Shown piece after piece: positions 47,042 through 60,683 of a DNA stretch of 64,000 nucleotides (positions are counted from its first letter, which is position 1; the number at the start of each line of letters is the position of its first letter). This DNA comes from Sipunculus nudus (Eukaryota; Annelida; Sipuncula; Golfingiida; Sipunculidae). The notes beneath the pieces were generated by a model. That model did no database searches. It saw only the letters and a program-made list of their open reading frames with translations, and was not told where the DNA came from. The translations under genes were made by a program, and so were the position numbers. The stretch spans positions 32,005,019-32,069,018 of the forward strand of contig CM049306.1 of the NCBI GenBank assembly GCA_026874595.1, read 5' to 3'.

Positions 47042-49554
47042 ATATATATGATTGCCGCGCTTACTTACCACACGCCAAAGTTGGATAATTAGCCTTGAAA
47101 GATCCTGGATAAAGTGATCAAGAATGTTTGCGGGGAGACATATAACGGGTTGTGTAGACAAATTTCACTTTACGTATTGTTTTCAGGTATCTAATCAGCC
47201 CGAATTTCATGGCTCAGCAAAGGTTTGAATTAGGTCGAGAGTGGCAACGGTTGTCAATTCACTCTCCAGCGTTGGAGGGACAAAATGTACTAGTGTCCCA
47301 TGTGGAGAACTGTGTTGATAACTATTTTTCGGTACCTCGTGGCAAGAGACAGTTTTTGCATACAATATCGAAATATATACTTTAAAATACTTTTAAAATG
47401 TTGAAGAAATATTTAATCATTAGGGTAAAATATATTTTGATCCAAAATAAACTAGAAATATGCATTCTCGGGAATGCAGGCTTCTTCCATTTGGGCTGTC
47501 TTTTGTGTGGGGTAATCCATAACCCGTGTTTTCATTCACTTTATATATTTCACACAGAAATCTAATCAGTCTCCATTGGCCCTTTCCCGAAGTGGCCTGA
47601 ACATTTCATGGGAATTCGCTCATGATTGCGTCAGTTATGTTGTGAACAAACAAACACACACACACACACACACGAACGGGGATAAACGCATCCCCTCCTG
47701 GCGGAAATCTTATACTTAATACACATGAGATATCCTCACATTTAGGGACAAACTTAATTTTGATATTTAATATAAATAAAATTTATTGCAACTGATTGGT
47801 GCACGCGATGATTTTAATGTGCACCATTAATGTTTGGAACATATACGGACGTTAGGAGTAGTCATGCAGGTAAGACACAAGAGTTGATAATTTCAAAACT
47901 CTGTTCAAAGTTCAAACTTCAGGAGAAATGTACCACCAGAACTCATTTTGTTTATATGATTATTCTTGATATTGGATATTCGGGTAAGGCGAAAACCAGA
48001 ACAAAAATTAAGAATACCAACATATTACATTATTTTCACGCAGTTTTCACAGTAGCAAATTTAATTGTTATTCCTAATTAAACATTGAACTGCCATTGCC
48101 CCATTAAAATGTTCGTCACTGTCAATTTAATTCTACTTAGTTTGTTTGTCTATTTATCAACTTTACTCAAACAGTGATGAAGGTTTTGATGACATGTGGT
48201 TTAATTACCAAGTAACAAATTTTCCTACGCATACAATGAGCAAAGGTGTGATCTAAATGAAGCTGTATTTGCTTTGGCGGAAAAGATGGCGTAAGGCCTA
48301 TCATTTCAGCATTTAACTCGACGGTACTCGAATAAATATGAAAATCCCAAATAAAATATCTTGGAAATGTAGCCCTTTCTTAAGACCTTTCCTATACGGA
48401 TTGCATCCAACGAGTCCAATTACTATATAGGGCTAACGAAAAATGACTAAATAATCTAATAATACCTCAGTACGTCCCTAAAACCCCAAATGACAATATC
48501 CATAGAGAATTTAGGCTCAGGTGTTAAAGGGAAATGACACGTCTCAGAAGTAGTAATTTTGTGAGGTGAGTATAATTGACCATGAAAGCCGACTGCCGCA
48601 GCAAGCCACTTTACTCATCGCTCAAATCTTGTTAATCCTCACAGCTGTGATCCCGGCCATGCTAACGTTCACCGTAAAATGGCAATGACATGCGCTCACC
48701 ACGACGAGACAAGAAAATAAAGACGTAATAATTTCTCAATACGAGGAACACTGGTCCCAAATTGAGGACAAAGTACTGAGAATAAAACAAAACAAGTCAA
48801 AGACACCAGGACAGATTATTGATCTGAGTACAGCGACCAAGAGAAATGAACAAATTTGCCACGATAATTACGCCAGGACCTTGTTGGTGGCGAGGATTAA
48901 TACTTTTGATTAGGTTGTTTATTTGGTCGCTTGGTTGGCCGGCTGGTTGTGTGGTTTGTCTTTGAGTAACCGTACGCAAGGAGATTTTGTAGAGGATTTT
49001 GAAATAATCTGGATCACTGTTATATATTTTTTTATGTCAATGTATTGTATACATTTGTGATGTTGGGTTATTTTTTTTTTGTCCCGGCTGAAGGCTTAGT
49101 CATCCATTGGTATTAAGGGCCCATCAGTAAATTGTATAAGAAAAGTGTAAGGTTACTTTGAACAGGATCCTAAATGGGGTTTCACGTAAAATTGGATATA
49201 GTTCTAGTACCTTTTAATTTTTCCGTAACCTTCCAAGCACATTAAAATTCATTAAGTTTACACTAACAAGCTTAGTCATTTATAAATTACTAATAAATTC
49301 ATGGAAGATAAAGATAAAATTGTCTTGTTTCATGTTAACTTGTAAGTCGATATCATAGTCTAAAACAATGCAAAAAACATTACAATATTGTTCCAATACC
49401 GTAGAAAACTCTGGATTGTACCACCAAAGTTTGTTGTAATGCTAATGGGTTTTCCTGATATTATCCCTGACTAATGTTTTTGTTATTCATTTTGGATTGA
49501 AAATTAATTTTCATTTCAACGTAAGTAATGCTTTTTACGAACTTTTCTATATAA
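47039..49554. other. Intergenic, no supported gene
   Basis: A (CA)n run lies at about 47653-47672. A donor-like GTGTG|GTAAGTAAG occurs on the - strand near 47065, preceded by a short open frame (LSRLIIQLWRVV), but no acceptor or partner exon was found. Nothing else is supported. Confidence 0.4.
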
Positions 49555-50049
49555 AAAAGCATTAATACGTTGTGTATTATTGATATTATCATACTTTTAT
49601 ACGAAATCAAAGACATATGTTTACAAGAATGGATAAGTAACATTTCAAATAACAGGCGTTTGGAAACATACTCTGTATTTAAATCACTTCTTTCTGTCGA
49701 AATGTATTTGAATGTTGTTAGAAATAATAGTCACAAGATTAGTTTAGCTAGGTTAAGAGGCTCTTCACATAATTTACAAATTGAGAAAGGGAGACATGAA
49801 AGTATACACTGGACACAAAGAATCTGTATTTATTGTTTGAAACTTGGAGAATCTATAGTAGAAAATGAATATCATTTCATAATGAAATGTCCTTTATACA
49901 ATGAACTAAGAGATATTTACCTTTCTAAATTTGGCAGATTTTCTTTTATATCTCTTATGTCAAGTAAAAATACTGATGTTATTAATAGTTTAGCAGCATT
50001 TGTACACTATGCCTTCAAAAAGAGAAATAATTCATTAGATAATAACTAA
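49555..50049 (+). mobile_element. 5'-truncated LINE: C-terminal end of a non-LTR retrotransposon ORF2
   Basis: A 164-codon open frame ending at 50047-50049 contains a C-terminal zinc-knuckle-like block: RICIYCLKLGESIVENEYHF followed by IMKCPLY (C-x2-C-x11-H-x4-C). It ends in LAAFVHYAFKKRN. This pattern is typical of the region after the reverse transcriptase domain in CR1/L2-like animal LINEs (family knowledge). An in-frame stop lies immediately upstream and no catalytic RT motif is present, so this is a dead 3' fragment, not a gene. Confidence 0.75.
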
Positions 50050-50157
50050 ATTAAACAGATTATCCATATGAAATAGTTGAACGGTCACTTGTTTACTCTG
50101 GTTATAAATATTAATATATGAATAAAACTTTGTAAATTTTGATCAAGTAAAAATAAT

Positions 50158-50214
50158 ATATATATATAATGTGTGTATATATATGTATGTATGTGTATTA
50201 TATATATATATATG
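50158..50214. repeat. TA/TG microsatellite
   Basis: Imperfect TA with interspersed GTGT and GTAT lies downstream of the LINE fragment. Confidence 0.85.
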
Positions 50215-50599
50215 GATAAAAACAATTGAGATACAATACTATTTGGTACTACTTGGCCCCCTTTGCAAGTTTATCATGCGGACCATCTGCAGGAAGCTGT
50301 GAACGAGTCCTTGGGTAGCTGAGTAGTACAATATTTAGATATTATTATATATGCATATTAAAATTTAAGTAAATTGTCCACATTAAAAGAGTTCAATATG
50401 TAAAGTTTTATTTAAAATTATATTAATATAGATATATTTGTATTTATAAAATATATTTTATGATTACATATGGCTTAATATGTAGTTATGCATGTATATG
50501 TATTGAGAATATGTGTATACACATGCATATGTGTAATTATTAACTTGCATATTTATAAATCTTATGAGAACCGTACATTTATGTATATTTATATATATG

Positions 50600-50830
50600 G
50601 TTGAAATGACCTCTACATGATTTTTTTTGTTTGTTTGTTTGTTTGTTAATATTTTGGAATGCATATATCATATATTATCATTTGTTTATTATTTCATTTC
50701 TTTTATCTTTGTGATGTTGTTTTTCAAGTTTGAAAACATTGTCTATTTTGTTTTTCTACATGTGATATATGCACATATGGAACTATGGGCCCGAGGCCTT
50801 ATATTTCTGAATAAAATATTCATTCATTCA
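50600..50830 (+). mobile_element. LINE 3' tail with ATTC repeats
   Basis: A T-rich segment with (GTTT)n is followed by CATATGGAACTATGGGCCCG and AGGCCTTATATTTCTGAATA, then AATATTCATTCATTC. A GGCC..TTTCTGAATAAA end with a short tetranucleotide tail is typical of CR1/L2-type LINE 3' ends as I recall them. It may belong to the fragment at 49555-50049 or to a separate insertion. Confidence 0.45.
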
Positions 50831-53800
50831 AAAAAATACGAAATCACAATTGTAGAAATTATAATGGATTTTTATTTTTGGAAACTCCATAGTATGTCCA
50901 ATAATTTGTAACAAATTATCATACGCTAAAATGTTTTTAATAATAAAAAAAATCCCACGGAGTCCTTGAAGATGATAACAATGAGACCAAAAAGGTTTGG
51001 TTAAAAGGCACTTTATATTTTTTATAATATCTTTAATTTTAAAGTTTGATAGACATTTCAAATAATCAAAGGACCATATGATAATAACAGGGTCGTTTTG
51101 CTAAAGAATTATAATTATTTTTTCTTCTCAAGAAATGTCCGAGCGGCTGGAGCTCAAGATTTGTAAGTTTCTCCTGAGCATTAAAATATTTTTAGCAAGG
51201 AAAGGGGGGAGGGGGGGGGGGGGGAGAAATTGACTCACGCGGTGCATGAGACAAACCCATTTTGGCCTGATATACATTCTATTACCATGCTATACATTAC
51301 GATTGCTTTCACCACTCCACACAAGCCCCTACGGCCAAGTTAAAATATCCATTTAGAGTCGTGACAATATGAGATTAAAGGGATCTGAAAGCCTCTAAAA
51401 TAATGAAGCAGAGACAATTAAGATTTCTATCCATTGTATACCTTACAGGAATTGTTTTGCTTTATCATATTCTCAAATGTAATTAAATAATTTTGTTTAC
51501 GTCTTGCAAAACAGCCATGGTACGCAATCTGTTCATGTACGTTATCGTCAGATTGGTAATACTGCCAGATTTATGTGTGAATCGATTTAGTCGGAGAGTT
51601 TTTACAATGCCAATAAAAGCCTGTTGCGAACCGCGTCCTTTTACACGGTTTCTTCTTCTCCTGTCACCATAAAGCCACGTGTATTTTAGATAGTTGTAGT
51701 CTGACGTTATCGGGACTTTGGCATGGTATCGGCCAGTAATAGTTGGTGAGAGCCAATATTGGCCCGATATTTCCTGAAAGCTATCCCGATTGTTTTCCTG
51801 TTTGCGGCCCAGTGTTTGGACCTAGTGTAACTTAATATTAAGCCTATATATTGATGGATTTGATGACCAAAAAGGTGACAGGAAGATGGCCAATATATCT
51901 GACAAATATCCTTCACATGTTCATACTCTGGTTTTTGTCGTAAGAATTTGTCGCAAATTCTATGACATGGCAAAGAATTACCAGACACCGATTCTGTCAC
52001 ACAAAAAGGTAAATATCCCTTCGAAATTGTTCACATATATCGCCGGCAAAACTCACATTAAATTTCGTATGGCAGAATCAACGTAATATGTACCCGGCTT
52101 TGGTTTTTAGGGAAACAACAGGAGTGGAGGCAATGTACTGGTGCAGTCATTTATTCCGTGATGTTGCCATCACTTTTCCTGATCAAAAATTTGCTGAAAA
52201 CAAAAGGCATATTTTTCAGTCTTTGGAGTCTTGAGCATTTGAAGATGTCCAAGAAGCTCTTACCATCAGAATCAGGGGCGGAAACACGAATTTAGAATGG
52301 GGGGGGGGGGGGGGGGGGGGCTCACATAGGCCGCGAAGCAAACGCAACAACTTAACTATAAGTGTGACAATTTCTAATATTACTGCATGAGCTGTTGACT
52401 CGAGGTACAAGGTCACACATAAATGTCTCCATTTAGAAAAGGAAAATTGAAAAATCTCCGTCAAAACGTCTCATATTTATACATTCGTTCATGTCTGGTA
52501 CGTTTTCTATTTGGAGCGAAAACAATTTAAGAAATTAATCTAGCATGATACTGTGTATGTTTTCGGGTATATGTATGCACCGTTTGATCAGCTAATCTGT
52601 TTGAGCTTTTATTGTAAGTATTTGTTATAGTCTTCTTTTCAGTTATTAAAGTTACTAACAACGATATTATTATCCGAATGCACTTGATGCGCCCAAGAAA
52701 TGCATCTATTGATGAGACGCAATTACATCATACCTTGTGCTTTCAATGTATTGTTGTTAGGAAAAGATCGTTAATGCCATTGCAATAGATTCTGTAGACA
52801 CCTTACTAATATATTATATATAGAATATTATATAATACACATGCATATGAAAAAGACCCACAACTCAAGTAAAGGCAAATTTGTTTTAATATACAATCAC
52901 GAAAGTTGACAGAAATAATTATTTTACTTCTTATGTCAGCATTACTAAAAATAGCCGTGTACAAAAATATGCTTCGACATGTCTTTGGTACACCAAGACA
53001 AGAATACAATTCTACTTCAGAAAAGAGACTTCTTTAAATATTATTACTTGGCACACGCCCACGCACAGTGGATGTTATTACGTATTCATATCAACCTTTC
53101 TTTCTTTATATATAATTAAAGTAATGTGCATAGGATATTTGCCCGCGGAAGAGATAATCGATGGATTACTGAATACGTTAAACCAGATGGGGACAGAAAG
53201 GCTGATCGACCGCCCGTGTAATTATGGTAATAAATGATCTTCCATGCATCAACATCGTTCAGATGATTAACCATTTCAAGTTAATAATAGTATTTTCATG
53301 AACGATAAAAGTATTTAGATTTTATATAAAATACTTATGGATATAAAAAATAAGTTTATCAGTCACGAAAATTAAAAAAAGGGAACATTTTTTATTTGTC
53401 AATAACAGAGATTGAATTTCCGAGAATTAATTATATCGCTAATGACGTGGGTGTTTTTAATGACATGGCTTGAAGCTAGTACCCACTCTAAAGGCTCCAG
53501 TCGTAAGGATTTTGTGATAAAAGTGTGGGAGATATTGCAAAGGACCAAGGCGTGATTTTAATAGTAGGGAGTAAATGCCTAACATTTAGCATATGTGGCA
53601 TTAAGATTTACCGTAAATTAGTTTGTCGTCCCTTTTTGTGAATAACAGGGTATAAATATCTTTTATCTTCTCCGCTGGTTAAGGACATAAGGTTTTCTAA
53701 ATAAAAAGTGGTCCAGGTCAAGGAACTACCCTTGAGGTTTAAGACCTTCGATAGGTTTTCAATGACAGAATGGGAAAATCTAGGACCTTCTTAAATAGTC

Positions 53801-54019
53801 CAGGGCGTTTCTTTATATAAATAACACCAGGTCGTGGTGAGTATTTATTCTAACACTATCCTGACAGATAAAGAAGAGGTTAGACTGATAATTAAGAAAA
53901 AGGTGTAAATAATATATGTGAAGTACGATAAGCTCACATGCATTGATGCAAAATATCATATAGATAATATTATTATATAAGATCATATAATACAATACAT
54001 ATAATGGCAAAGGTAAAGT
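50831..54019. other. Intergenic with G-tract repeats
   Basis: G-rich runs lie at about 51205-51226 and 52299-52320. The second sits in a context (CAGGGGCGGAAACACGAATT, then GGCCGCGAAGC) like the other G-tract repeats. No coding exon is supported. Confidence 0.45.
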
Positions 54020-54310
54020 TAATTATACGAATGTAAGGGTTACCCAAGTGGCTATAAATAAGTATAATATACTGGTTGGACAGCTTGGTGGTGTAATTGT
54101 ATGATTAAGCTTATGTGTCTGTGGGAATAAAACAGTAGGTTACACTTTTAATGGGCTGAAGCATTTTTGTATTGATTAAGAAACAATTGGTCACGTAATT
54201 CTATTAGATTAAATCGCACTCATGACTCTATAATGGTGAAGATAGGGGATATTCTAATGATTGCGAAAGTGGATGTACTCTAATTGTATGAATGTTGAGG
54301 TGACCAAATT
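54020..54310 (+). repeat. Decayed 26-27 bp satellite, left block
   Basis: Clearest at 54226-54305, where three consecutive units read ACTCTATAATGGTGAAGATA.., TTCTAATGATTGCGAAAGTG.. and CTCTAATTGTATGAATGTTG... GGTTAC motifs recur between units. Confidence 0.5.
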
Positions 54311-54437
54311 TTAAGTGGTCCTTTAATTTTGTAAGGAATTTGTTGAAAAATGTTACTTTGATTATTTATGAGTCAATATCAAATTATGTTTAAGAACGTT
54401 TACGGGCTACACTTAATTTAAAATGTATACACAACTG

Positions 54438-54760
54438 TAAGGCAAAAAAAAATAAATAAAAGGTATGGTTCTCAGGCACCGCCTGCGTCAATTTTAAACC
54501 CCCGCATAAAAAAATTTTGATTTCAATAGAAACTTACCAATTTTGTGTTCCAACCGCTTGGACATTTCTTTCACGAAAATAAAATTATACAATTTCGATA
54601 AAATTTCCTTTGTTATGTAGCGCTTTTACCTGTTTAGCATAATAATTCTGTTATAATCATGCTTTACCCTTTTCAGTTGCCATTTTTATCGAAATGAAAA
54701 AAAATAAATAAAAATTGATTTTTTAAAAGTGCCTGAGAACCTCACCCTTTTTTTGCCTTA
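54438..54760. mobile_element. TA-flanked MITE, copy 2
   Basis: About 323 bp, homologous to 37455-37761. The left end is TAAGGCAAAAAAA, then GGTATGGTTCTCAGGCAC. The right end, reverse-complemented, is TAAGGCAAAAAAA, then GGGTGAGGTTCTCAGGCAC. The inverted repeats are better preserved than in copy 1, and the element interrupts the satellite-like stretch. Confidence 0.8.
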
Positions 54761-55735
54761 TCGTTAAGAAGGAAGACATGGAAGGGGATTCTTAATGGTT
54801 CAGAAAGTTAAGGTCGTAGGCTCCAGGGCTCAGGAGTGTCTCGAATGTTTAAGATCATTGCACTAATGTGGAAAGAGTGAGTCACAAGGTTCACCGTTAT
54901 TCCATTAAACGTATAGATAGGCCTATTTGAACTACAAGTGATCATTATCCCTTTCACACGCAAATGCAAACCGGTTTCATCCGTTTTGAAGGGGAATTGG
55001 GCGTTGTGAACACGGCAGCTCAAAGCGTTTTAAACCACAAAAGTGTAACCAGGAATGGGCCAGAACAAAACTAAATAATCTGTTTAAATAATGCCCGATA
55101 CCCGACGTAAAAAAGCTTTAAACTCATGATATTGAGTCTGGGTGATAATCAGATCCTGCTGGGTCCAAGCGATAATAAAAATATGAAACAAACTCATCTT
55201 TGACTGGTCTAATAAAAAAGTGGTTTAATAAAAATGTGCTGACTTATTCAAGATATCATTCATACCAATGAAACTTAGACACACAATAAATTTTAACAAA
55301 ATTTCAATAAACTGTGATTTCTATACACAAACAAAAAAGATTCTCTTCTCCATCTTGACCTCGCTTCGGTGCGCCCTCTGGTGGCCTAACCGACTCCCAA
55401 GCGTGGTTCACTTCTTCTTACAAGGAGCAGGTGCGCGTTCAAGTTACGTCACGAATACGACGTCGGTTAGGAACATCTACTGGAACAGGAACACGAGCCG
55501 AGCTCGAAAACATATACCCAAGCTCAGGGGGTGGTTTCAACCGTGTTGAATGCGAATCGTTTCATCCGCTTTGTTTTAGTATCATATGAAAGCTTTAAAA
55601 CGGTTTGAACACAGAACAAGCACGGATCCTTGTGTGAGCATAACGCTATATTGTTCCACATATGAAATGTACACCTTGTGCATTGGCGCTAGATGCAAGT
55701 GCGAAAAGGGGGTAAACGAACACGGTCGGAATTAC
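54761..55735. other. Spacer between satellite blocks
   Basis: A few satellite-like phrases (CTTAATGGTTCAGAAAGTTA) occur near 54793. The ORF at 55268-55549 has no recognisable features. Nothing else is supported. Confidence 0.4.
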
Positions 55736-56050
55736 TGTTATGGATAAGAATGTAAAGGTTACTATAATGGTGAAGAAATCGTCCCTTGAAATGATCACTG
55801 ACGTATGGATTACTCTGATGACAAGAACTTTGAAGTTACTCCATGGGTTAAGGGCGCAAGGGTTGCTCTAATATTGAAGGTCTGAATACTCGAACGGCAA
55901 AGAACGTGGAACCAGCTGAAAGGTCTAACTCTAAAGTTTAAGGCGTAACACCCTCATGCATAAGAACTTGTAATTCTAGATTTAAATGGTAAAACACGCA
56001 TGAGTTACTCTATTGGATAGGGGTTGAATAAAGACTTTATAATGATATGC
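55736..56050 (+). repeat. Decayed 27-bp satellite, right block
   Basis: Successive units of about 23-27 bp follow an approximate consensus CTCTAATGGTTAAGGGCGTAA plus GGTTA. Examples are CTATAATGGTGAAGAAATCG, CTCCATGGGTTAAGGGCGCA and CTCTAATATTGAAGGTCTGA. Around ten units can be followed before the register is lost. Confidence 0.6.
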
Positions 56051-57682
56051 CATGTATTACCAAAAGCTTGCATCCTTATCGATTACACAAAGTAAAACCA
56101 ATCTTTGAAAATGGATGAAAAACATATTGTATGCTTTGTTTCAAATTTAATTTTATTCTTCATACTGTATAGTTTCATGTCATAACCATCTATTCAACTT
56201 GATTCTACTTGTGCCTTCGTAGACCAGCATCGCTATATGTGGAAATCTACAGAATGTAATTTATCTCGACAAGTATAAACATTTTTATTTCACACAATAG
56301 TCGTAGGTTTATCTATAAAAAAATAAAGCAGTTTTTTTTTTCTTTTTAGAGTAGCACGTCAGATCCTAAACGACACACAAAATGATGAAAGATTATACAC
56401 TGGAAGCAAATACGCCAACGAAGGAACGAAGCTTTTTTTACTGTTGGAAGAAGTTATTAAATGAACTGCGTGGTATAATTTATGGATCCACGTCAAACGT
56501 TGTCTATATGGAACATACCTTTGGTCTTTATTGTGACATCCAAGGCGGAAGAACGCTGATACTGCATATATCACTGGAGTGACTGGTAATACGTTTTTAC
56601 ATTTGATATCTTATTGAATCTGTAATACAAGATTTTTGGGATGTTTTCGCAGTATCCTATACAGAATAATCTTTAAATTTGCTGTGCCTACGAAATGATT
56701 ACGCTAACAGATGTATATGAATGGATAAGCATTGATTTCAATGCATGGGGATCAAACCAATAGTAAGAGCATGCTTTCAACATAATTCAAATAACCTGAG
56801 ATAGATGAGTTTCATTTGAGTTATAGGCGATGACAAAGGGACATTGTTTTAAGAATTTTGTCCCGTGCCTATTTTCCAATAACTGTCAATTATTTTTCTT
56901 CTAATAATGGGCATAATTTGCTCAGATTATGTGTGGAGTACAGACAGACCCCCCCCCCCCCCCCCCCCTCCAGTAAGGAGCTCCGCCCAAGATATGGTAA
57001 CCTTCTTTTTTATGACATATTTAGGTATTATAGCCTTACCAAGAATCTCTTCATTTTCTTCACTCCTAATACTTTTTATCGGAAATATGTTTAGTATACA
57101 GAAGGAATTTTTCCAGAATTTTATTTTCCATAAATTATATTTCATTTTAACATTCAAATACATACCATAGGCCTACATTTATGACGATTCAGTGAGACAA
57201 TGGACGCATTCAATCTCATCAATTTTCTTAATATGAAATATATAATTAATTGAACGATAATTGAAGAAATATTTTAAAAATTATCAAGGAATATCCATGT
57301 TAAAAATTAACTGAAAACCACTAGAAAGTGAAAAAAGATAGGATATTTTTGCCCAAAACCTTTCGTAAAAATGTGTGGCGGATATGTCCTCCTTCCTTCC
57401 ATTCCCAAAACAAGACAAAGATTTCAATTTTCATTTTAAATGTCGGTGAAACATTGAAGCAGATTTTTTTTGTATTTTGGTGATAAAAGCTTTCTTTTGA
57501 TTTAAACCGGACTGCAACTAAATAATAAATAATACTGTTAAGTTTCAAAATATATGCTTAAGAGTACGTTTTGTCTATTTGGAAAATAAATGACTCCTTT
57601 TTCGTGTACTCGGTGATTATTCCGTTATTCATCTATTCATTAAGGAAAACTCCACGTGTTCCGGTTTCGCTATATTGTACGA

Positions 57683-57713
<31 letters not shown>

Positions 57714-58320
57714 TTTTTTTCAAATAAAAACAATCCCTTTGCAGTCAAAATAGATAATTTGGCCATTAAAACAGTAGTATTTACCACTCATCTGACATGT
57801 ATTGCCACTAAAACCGCGACGTAAAAGATCATAGGTAAAATGTGAATTTGGTTTGATATAGCAGTGGAAGTATGAGGTGTTTTATCATATAAGCATCAAG
57901 TCCACTTTCCAACTAAAACTAACATGCTGACTTCTTGCATTTGACGGAATCCATCGAATCACGTAATTCACATCATTAAACATGTTTTGTATAGTGTCAT
58001 TAGATCTAAACATTGTATGTTTCGGACGTTGACCGTTGAATAATTCAGGGGTTACATGATATACCATATGCCAAGATATTCCAGAGAATGTCATCTCTTT
58101 GTGTAAAAGAAAATCTAAGCCCTGAAACTTTTTGGAAACCTTGTATGTATACGGGCAGGAAAATACTGCTTTAAAAGTATAATTTTTCTCAAATGGCTGA
58201 AATAACGATTCATTTTATGGGTATAAATCTGAGGAGAACAGGCTTCTTTCACCGATAAATTTACAGGGTCACGTATATACAGACTAATGATATAACAATC
58301 CTTGTAAAGGTAAACTCAAC
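56051..58320. other. Intergenic, no supported gene
   Basis: A C-run at about 56949-56968 and a (TA)n run at about 57689-57713 are present. The open frames crossing the C-run are artefacts. No coding exon is supported. Confidence 0.45.
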
Positions 58321-58814
58321 TTAAAGGGGCCCAATCACCTATAAAGCATGTTGAGTTATCACGCTTCTTCCCTTTAAAATAAATCTGTATCTGCCAAAAT
58401 ATTGCCTTGTAACCGTTTGCTTATCCCTGTAAACGAGTGTAAAAAACAGTGAACCGGGCGCCATCGCAGGTGTCAACATAAACACAGTGCGTCGGTCGTG
58501 TGCTGCGCGGGGCCACAACACGTGCCAATCAGGAGATGCCCTGACTGACTTGGCTAAAAAATGTAATACATATTCCCTTTGGCTGAAATACCGCGTGTTG
58601 TCCCTCTAAAACGGACCTGTGGTCACGCGGCCTTGTTATGATAAACAGACTGTGTTTACCAACAGGCGGGCTATAACACGGTGTTAAACAGTCGTATGCG
58701 AGGAAATGAGATTTTGTGCTGGAATAATATTGCTGGGAAACTTTATATAAAGCAAAACTGAACTGATAGTGTGAAAGAATAGGAATAACATTACTCCTGA
58801 TTATGTCCCTTTAA
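58321..58814. mobile_element. TTAA-flanked MITE-like element
   Basis: About 494 bp bounded by TTAA. The left end reads ACTTAAAGGGGCCCAATCAC, and the right end, reverse-complemented, reads ACTTAAAGGGACATAATCAG. TTAA targets with AGGG-starting ends occur in piggyBac- and Kolobok-type families (family knowledge). No transposase is present. The interior is richer in GC (CGTCGGTCGTG, GGTCACGCGGCC) than its flanks. Confidence 0.55.
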
Positions 58815-60620
58815 GTTTTTAATGACCTTAAATTCTTATTTTATTGTTCATCGATAAATGCAAGATCGTCTTGAGGTACACCTAGGCCTTCGGGTCAGTG
58901 CCGAGCCAGAGGTGATAAGATACTTTCGCACCATTATTTCAAGATAATGAGAAGTTTAACACTTTTTTAAAAGTTTCACATCTATATATGAACATATATT
59001 TAACGCACAAATATATTTTGGTTTAGAATTTTTATTCACCTGAATTCTTGTTGAAAAACACGTAATGCTGCTATTTTCACTAATTTGAATTGCCAGGTAT
59101 GAAATTGATTGACCTCATGTGGCATCTGCTACTCTTAATCACATCAGTTGTACTATTAATGAATGCCTATATATTATTTTAAAACTAAATAAATTGCTCT
59201 CTGGACCAATAATTGATCACATTCCATCAGAATCGACCAGTATTAGTAAATATTCGTTTCTGCTACCAATGAACTAGATGGACCAAGGTACTTCAGTATT
59301 GTTATTTACTTATCGAACATTAAGGAATGCAGCATGCAACAAAAATTAAAGATTAAATCATACTTTTTATTATAAGTATTATAGGAAATTTAATAATTAG
59401 AAGATAAAATGAATTAAGTTAGTAAATCAGCAAAGTCTCCGTAAACTGGATCAGCTATTTTCTTTTAATCAATTTCATAAGAAATTGATTGGACTCCGTT
59501 GAAAGACACATCTATATAACTATTCCTCGTAATTCTTTATATTGGCGTGCAGGTCACGAATTGCAGTAAATTGTACAGGTAAATAAAACATCTAAGAGAG
59601 TTTATGTAGTTTATTAATATATTAATAGAGCTATACCTTATGCTACACAATGACTTCTCGCAGGATTGTTATATTGCTGATCTCGGTATAGGCCTTGTCT
59701 GCTGCGGAAAGTCGAGGGGGAAATTCACGGGAGTGCAGGCAGGAGCTCCCCCCGGCCAAAGTACCCCCCCCCCCGACCCCAATCCCCTGCGGCCCATATG
59801 GAAATAAATCATATTTCAACGAGATATGTTGTATAATGCTTAATTTACAAAATAGAATTTTCATTTTGTATTAACGTCCTACATTTTCCACAAATTTTAA
59901 GAGATTAAGGAAAACATCCTGAATCTATAAACTGAAATATCTTCAAATTGCAATTAAAAATAAATTATGAGTTTGATTCCCCTCAAAATGTTATTTGAAC
60001 CCCACATCTAAAAATATGAGGGGACATACTCCCCTCCCCCGGAAGATATTCCATGTATTCATGGTTTTATTACTGTATTAATCATTTGTGTCAGACAGGG
60101 AAACTGCCAATGAAGGAGGAATGTTCTTCTACATCACCTATGGAATGTCGAAATGTTGTTTGATATTGTCTTCGTGATATATAAAGATAGCCTATGAATG
60201 GCCCATTAACAAAACGTAAGAAATATTATCAACGTTACTGAAAGAATTTACTTATCAATGCGAAACTCTGACTGATATGATTGCCTATAAAAGAAATAGA
60301 TGAAACTATAAAGCATAAGAAAAAAAGGGAAAATATCTAAAAGATGTTATAAAAATATAGTTTTATCAATCATCAACTATTTTTCGATTCAGATTTAAGT
60401 CGGAAAGATAACAATAAGTCAGTGGTACAAAAAATATTAGATACTATTCTCGTTTAACATTTGTTTAATCGGAAAGAATGAAAAACTAAGAAAGGCATTG
60501 AAGGCTCTCTCTCAAATAACTGTCACTGAAAGAAAACAACTCACCTAATGAAAAACTGATTGTGGATCACGGTTATAAACTCTCCACCTTTCTAATAGAA
60601 AATGAGAGTAATGAACTTAC
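58815..60620. other. Intergenic, no supported gene
   Basis: AT-rich, with a C-run at about 59764-59774 in a CCCCGGCC context. No exon is supported. Confidence 0.4.
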
Positions 60621-60683
60621 CTGAGCGGACGGGAGGAACTCTTCGATCGTCAGAGGCAGATGCTAGTTTGTGCTGTTCTTATA
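60621..60683 (-). promoter_or_regulatory. Candidate TATA promoter with short 5' exon, gene unknown
   Basis: On the - strand TATAAG (60683-60678, context GGTCTTATAAGAACAG) is followed by about 60 nt and an excellent donor, CGCTCAG|GTAAGT, with GT at 60620-60619. A start about 30 nt after the TATA would give an exon of some 33 nt, close to the 35 nt proposed at 34.2 kb. The region upstream (to about 60930) is GC-richer than average. No matching downstream exon was found. It could serve a distant exon (even AKH2, 28 kb away), an unseen gene or none. Confidence 0.3.

Noticed and set aside
47066-47161. Short - strand frame ending at a strong GTAAGT donor
   Set aside because: No acceptor, start context or further exon could be found.
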